Shown: piece by piece, positions 22,229 to 25,263 of the stretch
Numbering within the stretch: position 1 is the stretch's first letter
Layout: every line of letters starts with the position of its first letter
DNA from: Actinomycetes bacterium
GTDB lineage: Bacteria > Actinomycetota > Acidimicrobiia > Acidimicrobiales > Palsa-688
NCBI GenBank assembly: GCA_021808425.1
Contig: JAKBBS010000030.1
Span: 1 to 25,263 of the forward strand
Length of the DNA: 25,263 bases
Direction: 5' to 3'
Translations under genes and position numbers: made by a program
The notes under the pieces: model-generated
Told to the model about the DNA's origin: nothing
The model's database searches: none
What the model saw: only the letters and a program-made list of their open reading frames with translations

Positions 22229-22276
22229 CCCGGCCACGCAGCCGGGTACACGAACAGCTGGGTCTAGCTGCTTCGT
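22229..22276. terminator. Two tandem hairpins in the 22121-22420 convergent gap
   Basis: CCCGGC/GCCGGG (22229-22246, 6-base loop) is followed by ACGAACAGCT pairing with AGCTG-C-TTCGT (22250-22276, ten pairs, one bulged C, 6-base loop). They lie between the converging alpha/beta-hydrolase and thiE genes and may end transcripts from both sides. In the rest of this 300-base gap I see no gene with coding character and no RNA gene. Confidence 0.4.
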
Positions 22277-22420
22277 TGCTCAGTGATGAGGGTGAAGTGG
22301 CCGTCGCTCGGCGCGGACATGCTAACCGCCGCCGGCGCCCAGGAGCCAGTACCCTTTCCCATCTGGCGCTTTGCACTGACCGCAGCTCAGTCGGACTTCG
22401 CTCAAGGTGCCTTATGACCT

Positions 22421-23092
22421 CTACGCGAGCCCTGCCTTCGCTGGATCCCAGTGCCGGTCGATCGCTTTCCGAAGTGAACGTGCGGACGCTTCGGGATCGG
22501 CAGACTCCGTGAGATAGCGCACCGCGACGAAACGCCGGGCCCCGTGCGCCGCCATCTCGTCGACCGTGTCAAGATTCGCCCCGCCGGTCACGAACCACGG
22601 AATGGTCTTCGTCTCGGGACTCGACGACACGAAGTCGAGGTAACCGAGGCCCGTCCCGGGACGTCCCGGCTTCGTAGGCGTAGCGTTGACCGGACCTGCC
22701 GAAAGGTATCCGACCGGCTCGTCCGCCGCAGCCGTCCACTGCGTAGGGCTGTGCGTGGACAAGCCGATGATCGCTTCCTCCCCGAGGATTCTTCGTGCGG
22801 CGGCGGCCGGCACGTCGTCCTGTCCGACGTGCACCCCGTCGGCCTCGCAGGCGAGCGCCAGGTCGGGCCTGTCGTTGAGGATAAACGGCACGCCGTAGCG
22901 TGCGCACACCTCCTTCGCGATCAGCGACCTAGCGATCAGAGCTCGGGCGTCGAGGTGCTTGTCGCGCAGCTGGACAATGTCGACGCCCCCGCCGATGCAC
23001 GCATCGATGAACTCGGCGAGGTCGGGCCGGTCGGCGGTACACAGATAGAGCCGCCGCCCGTGAAGGCGCTCGGCGGCGGACGCGTCAGCCAC
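22421..23092 (-). CDS. thiE: Thiamine phosphate synthase ThiE
   Basis: A 223-residue TIM-barrel enzyme that joins the HMP pyrophosphate and thiazole phosphate moieties to thiamine phosphate. Family motifs are IVQLRDK (39-45), ILNDRPDLA (71-79), DGVHVGQDDVP, STHSPTQW, GPVNATPTKPGRPGTGLGYL (the phosphate and thiazole loop, with Asn where Phe or Tyr is usual) and FVTGGANLDTV. Length is normal. Its ATG overlaps the end of thiS by 8 bases, so the two are translationally coupled. No TPP riboswitch is visible within the operon. thiG, thiO and thiC are not in the window. Confidence 0.92.
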   Translation of the reverse strand: MADASAAERLHGRRLYLCTADRPDLAEFIDACIGGGVDIVQLRDKHLDARALIARSLIAKEVCARYGVPFILNDRPDLALACEADGVHVGQDDVPAAAARRILGEEAIIGLSTHSPTQWTAAADEPVGYLSAGPVNATPTKPGRPGTGLGYLDFVSSSPETKTIPWFVTGGANLDTVDEMAAHGARRFVAVRYLTESADPEASARSLRKAIDRHWDPAKAGLA

Positions 23093-23285
23093 CGGCTACG
23101 GCCCTCACCAGCTCGACCTTGTCCCCGTCGGCGAGGACAAGAGTTGACATGCGCGGTCGATCGACGGCCTCCCCGTTGACCTCTGCGACGACCCAGCGTT
23201 CCCCAAGTCCGAAGTGCTCGATGAGCTCGACGAGGAGCGCCCCGTCGCGGAGCTCTGTATCCCGGCCGTTCGCGCTCACGAACAT
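23085..23285 (-). CDS. thiS: Sulfur carrier protein ThiS
   Basis: A 66-residue ubiquitin-fold sulfur carrier ending in the required Gly-Gly (AVAGG), which is adenylated and converted to a thiocarboxylate to give sulfur to the thiazole of thiamine. Other family marks are VAEVNGEAVDRPR and LADGDKVELVRAVAGG. It starts 16 nt after the HhH-GPD gene and runs into thiE. The sulfur probably comes from a cysteine desulfurase, possibly SufS in this window, which is inference. Confidence 0.9.
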   Translation of the reverse strand: MFVSANGRDTELRDGALLVELIEHFGLGERWVVAEVNGEAVDRPRMSTLVLADGDKVELVRAVAGG

Positions 23286-23301
23286 GCGGACGGCTCCGGC
23301 T

Positions 23302-23886
23302 TCACTCGGAGCCTGGCGGCGACGGCTGTGCCCGGGCGGCCTTCAGCGTCTGCTTGTAGGCCCTTACCCGCGCGAGCGACGCTCCGTCCACGATGTCGGC
23401 GACTGACACGTACGACCCGGCGCGCCCGAACGGCTCAGACGCTTCCCGCCAGCCGTGAGGCTCGACTTTCAGCTGCTTGCCTAGCAGCCCGACGAAGATC
23501 TTCGCCTTCTGGGATCCGAAGCCGGGAAGAGCGAGCACACGCCGGTAGAGATCGGCTCCGTCGGATGCCTCCTTCCAGACGGCGGCCGCGTCGCCGCGAT
23601 AGTCCTCGACCACGATCCGGCAGAGCTCCTGCACCCGCTTTGCGTTAGCAGCAGGAAACCTGTGAAGCGCAGGTCGTGCCGAGAACACCTCGGCGAGCCG
23701 GTCCGGGTCCATGCCCGCAATATGCGCTGCCTCGAGGTCGCGTCCGAGACGGCGGCTCAGTTCGAGGGGAGCGAAGAACGCGCGCTCGAGGGGGATCTGC
23801 TGGTCCAGGACCATGCCGATCAGGAGGGCCAACGGGTCCTTCGAGAGCAGTTCGTCGGCCTCGTCGTCCTGGCTTAAGTGAAGCAT
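23302..23886 (-). CDS. HhH-GPD family DNA-glycosylase-like protein
   Basis: A 194-residue protein of the HhH-GPD superfamily in the short actinobacterial branch known only as an uncharacterised HhH-GPD family. The N-terminal segment ALLIGMVLDQQIPLERAF is the usual start of the glycosylase core. The helix-hairpin-helix is LPGFGSQKAKIFVGLLGKQ (120-138). A candidate catalytic Asp lies in SVADIVD (161-167). There is no Fe-S cysteine cluster of the EndoIII type, and the C terminus is Lys/Ala-rich. It may remove or bind damaged bases, but activity has not been shown for this branch to my knowledge. It lies upstream of thiS-thiE with a 16-nt gap. Confidence 0.82.
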   Translation of the reverse strand: MLHLSQDDEADELLSKDPLALLIGMVLDQQIPLERAFFAPLELSRRLGRDLEAAHIAGMDPDRLAEVFSARPALHRFPAANAKRVQELCRIVVEDYRGDAAAVWKEASDGADLYRRVLALPGFGSQKAKIFVGLLGKQLKVEPHGWREASEPFGRAGSYVSVADIVDGASLARVRAYKQTLKAARAQPSPPGSE

Positions 23887-23895
23887 CGGTCGTCA

Positions 23896-23901
23896 AGCGT
23901 A
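23896..23901 (-). promoter_or_regulatory. Candidate -10 box TACGCT (minus strand)
   Basis: On the minus strand TACGCT is 9 nt before the ATG at 23886 of the HhH-GPD gene. It is the only promoter-like element seen for the HhH-thiS-thiE set. Confidence 0.38.
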
Positions 23902-23915
23902 ATGCAGGACGGCCA

Positions 23916-23929
23916 TCCCGAGTTCGGGA
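23916..23929. repeat. Short palindrome in the aceE-HhH gap
   Basis: TCCCGA-GT-TCGGGA is symmetric except for the central two bases and lies 30-43 bases before the HhH-GPD start and 64-77 bases after the aceE stop. It could be an operator or a small 3' hairpin. AGGATGCC also occurs twice nearby (23959-23966 and 23971-23978). Confidence 0.35.
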
Positions 23930-23992
23930 CGCCTTGAAACAAGCGAGGAGGTCCTTCCAGGATGCCACTTAGGATGCCTCTCTGGTCTCGAA

Positions 23993-25263
23993 TTACAGCG
24001 TCCGCGGGTCTGGAGCCTCGGCGTCTATGCCGTACAGCGTGATTGCCGACTCGACTTCCTCGGATTTGGCCTCCCCGACCGCCGCCAGACCGTCCAGCAC
24101 GGCGACGACGACGTTGGCGGCGTCGGTCTCGAAGTGCCGTCGGAGGGCCTCACGGGTGTCGGAGCGACCGAAGCCGTCGGTGCCGAGCGGTATGAAGTGG
24201 CCGGGCACCCAACGCGCGATCTGGTCGGGGACCGCTTTCATGAAGTCCGTGACGGCGACGATAGGCCCTGATGCGGCTTCGAGGACCTCCGTGACGTATC
24301 CCCGGCGGGGGGTCATCGTCGGGTGCAGTCGGTTCCAGCGCTCGACCGACAGGGCGTCCTCGCGTAGAGCCTTGTAGCTCGTCGCGGACCACAGCTCGGC
24401 AGCGACGTCGTGGTCGGCGGCGAGCAGGCGTTGCGCTTCGAGAGCCGCCTGGGAGGCTGTCCCCGAAAAGAGGATCGTCGCTTTGCGCGCCGGGCCTTCC
24501 GGAGCGTCGGCGAACCGGTACAGCCCACGGATGATTCCCTCGTCGACGCCCTCCGGTTTCGCCGGCATCGCGTAGTTCTCGTTGTAGAGGGTGATGTAGT
24601 AGAACACGTCCTCTGCGTCGTCGCCGTACATCCTCGGGATACCGTCGGCGATTATCGACGCCACCTCGTATGCGAACGCCGGGTCGTATGCCCGCAGGTT
24701 CGGCACGGTCGAGGCGAGCAGCAGCGAATGGCCGTCGTCGTGCTGCAGCCCTTCGCCGAGCAGAGTCGTCCTGCCGGCCGTTCCACCGAGCATGAACCCC
24801 CGGCCGCGCATGTCCCCGAACGCCCACACGAGGTCGCCTACGCGCTGGAAGCCGAACATCGAGTAGAAGATGAAAAATGGGATCATCGCCTGACCCCACG
24901 TCGCGTACGCAGTCCCGGCCGCGGTCAGGTCGGCCATCCCGCCGGCCTCGCTTATGCCCTCCTCGAGGATCTGTCCGTCGACTCGTTCGGTGTAAGAAAG
25001 CATCAGCTTGGAGTCGACAGGGTCGTATAGCTGGCCGAAGGGGGCGTAGATCCCCACCTCTTTGAAAAGTCCGTCCATGCCGAACGTGCGCGCCTCGTCG
25101 GGAATGATCGGCACGATCCGCTTGCCGATACCTTCGTCGCGCAACAGGTTGCGAATCATCACAGCGAACGCCATGGTCGTCGACACGGCACGCGAGCCTG
25201 ATCCGCTGTCGAACTCGGCTAGCGCCTTGGCGTCAGGGGCCGGCAGGGGATTGGACCTGACGG
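23993..25263 (-). CDS. aceE: Pyruvate dehydrogenase E1 component, AceE type, C-terminal part
   Basis: The frame runs from the right window edge to the stop at 23993, giving 423 residues of the homodimeric E1 (about 900 in full), which decarboxylates pyruvate with thiamine diphosphate and acetylates the lipoyl domain of E2. Family blocks are REVSTTMAF-like SRAVSTTMAFAVMIRNLL, IVPIIPDEARTFGMDGLF, EEGISEAGGM, PFFIFYSMFGFQRVGDLVWA, GFMLGGTAGRTTLLGEGLQH, LYNENYAMPA and the C-terminal VPGHFIPLGTDGFGRSDTR. The N-terminal ThDP-binding half lies outside the window. Homodimeric AceE is normal in actinobacteria. Confidence 0.95.
   Translation of the reverse strand, partial: VRSNPLPAPDAKALAEFDSGSGSRAVSTTMAFAVMIRNLLRDEGIGKRIVPIIPDEARTFGMDGLFKEVGIYAPFGQLYDPVDSKLMLSYTERVDGQILEEGISEAGGMADLTAAGTAYATWGQAMIPFFIFYSMFGFQRVGDLVWAFGDMRGRGFMLGGTAGRTTLLGEGLQHDDGHSLLLASTVPNLRAYDPAFAYEVASIIADGIPRMYGDDAEDVFYYITLYNENYAMPAKPEGVDEGIIRGLYRFADAPEGPARKATILFSGTASQAALEAQRLLAADHDVAAELWSATSYKALREDALSVERWNRLHPTMTPRRGYVTEVLEAASGPIVAVTDFMKAVPDQIARWVPGHFIPLGTDGFGRSDTREALRRHFETDAANVVVAVLDGLAAVGEAKSEEVESAITLYGIDAEAPDPRTL

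Noticed and set aside
22121..22420. Possible decayed gene in the gap before thiE
   Set aside because: Frames on both strands give low-complexity Arg/Ser/Pro sequence with no alignment to a known family that I can see; only hairpins stand out.
23286..23301. TPP riboswitch before thiS
   Set aside because: Only 16 bases separate thiS from the upstream gene, and no THI-box pattern is visible before the HhH gene either.
1..25263. CRISPR array, prophage, insertion sequence or toxin-antitoxin system
   Set aside because: No regularly spaced repeats, transposase or integrase motifs, terminal repeats with target duplications, or paired small toxin-like genes were found by reading.

Overview
The window is GC-rich, densely coded bacterial DNA, most likely from a high-GC Gram-positive actinobacterium. 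Supporting signs are an F420-type LLM oxidoreductase of the Rv3520c kind, a DUF3039 protein, a homodimeric-type pyruvate dehydrogenase E1, a RipA-like NlpC/P60 hydrolase, SufU-type Fe-S assembly, and many genes with a TANNNT box 5-9 nt before the start codon, the arrangement expected for leaderless transcripts. A member of the Acidimicrobiia is plausible, but that placement is inference.

Layout. Bases 1-2997 (+): the end of a MaoC-like hydratase, an MBL-fold hydrolase and an unusual FtsH-like AAA+ zinc protease. Bases 2972-6093 (-): an oligopeptidase B-like enzyme and a YihY/BrkB membrane protein. Bases 6172-8469 (+): an F420-type oxidoreductase, a small membrane protein and a patatin-like phospholipase. 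Bases 8470-8723: a convergent gap with G-runs, a GC hairpin and an AT-rich inverted repeat. Bases 8724-10031 (-): a divergent SufB. Bases 10145-12119 (+): a membrane-anchored unknown and an MFS exporter. Bases 12116-14003 (-): a class III cyclase fused to a YHS-like zinc domain, and the NlpC/P60 hydrolase. Bases 14060-14335 (+): DUF3039. Bases 14404-16920 (-): sufC-sufS-sufU. Bases 17015-19150 (+): a glycogen-debranching-type enzyme. Bases 19170-19772 (-): a glyoxalase II-like hydrolase. Bases 19871-22120 (+): an acyl-CoA dehydrogenase, then a structured leader and an alpha/beta hydrolase lacking its nucleophile. Bases 22421-23886 (-): a HhH-GPD protein with thiS and thiE. Bases 23993-25263 (-): aceE, 5' end cut off.

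Most interesting are the Fe-S genes. SufS and SufU keep their catalytic residues. The SufC reading frame is open and in the normal operon position, but it has lost the Walker A lysine, the ABC signature, the D-loop and the H-loop histidine. The SufB in the window lacks several SufB motifs, and no SufD is present. This looks like a pseudo-ATPase SUF variant. Second is the roughly 300-base leader before the alpha/beta hydrolase: a promoter, a near-perfect Shine-Dalgarno sequence for a 14-codon CTG-start frame, a downstream segment able to sequester that site, and an attenuator-like hairpin. All functional statements rest on motifs read by eye; no searches or folding calculations were run.
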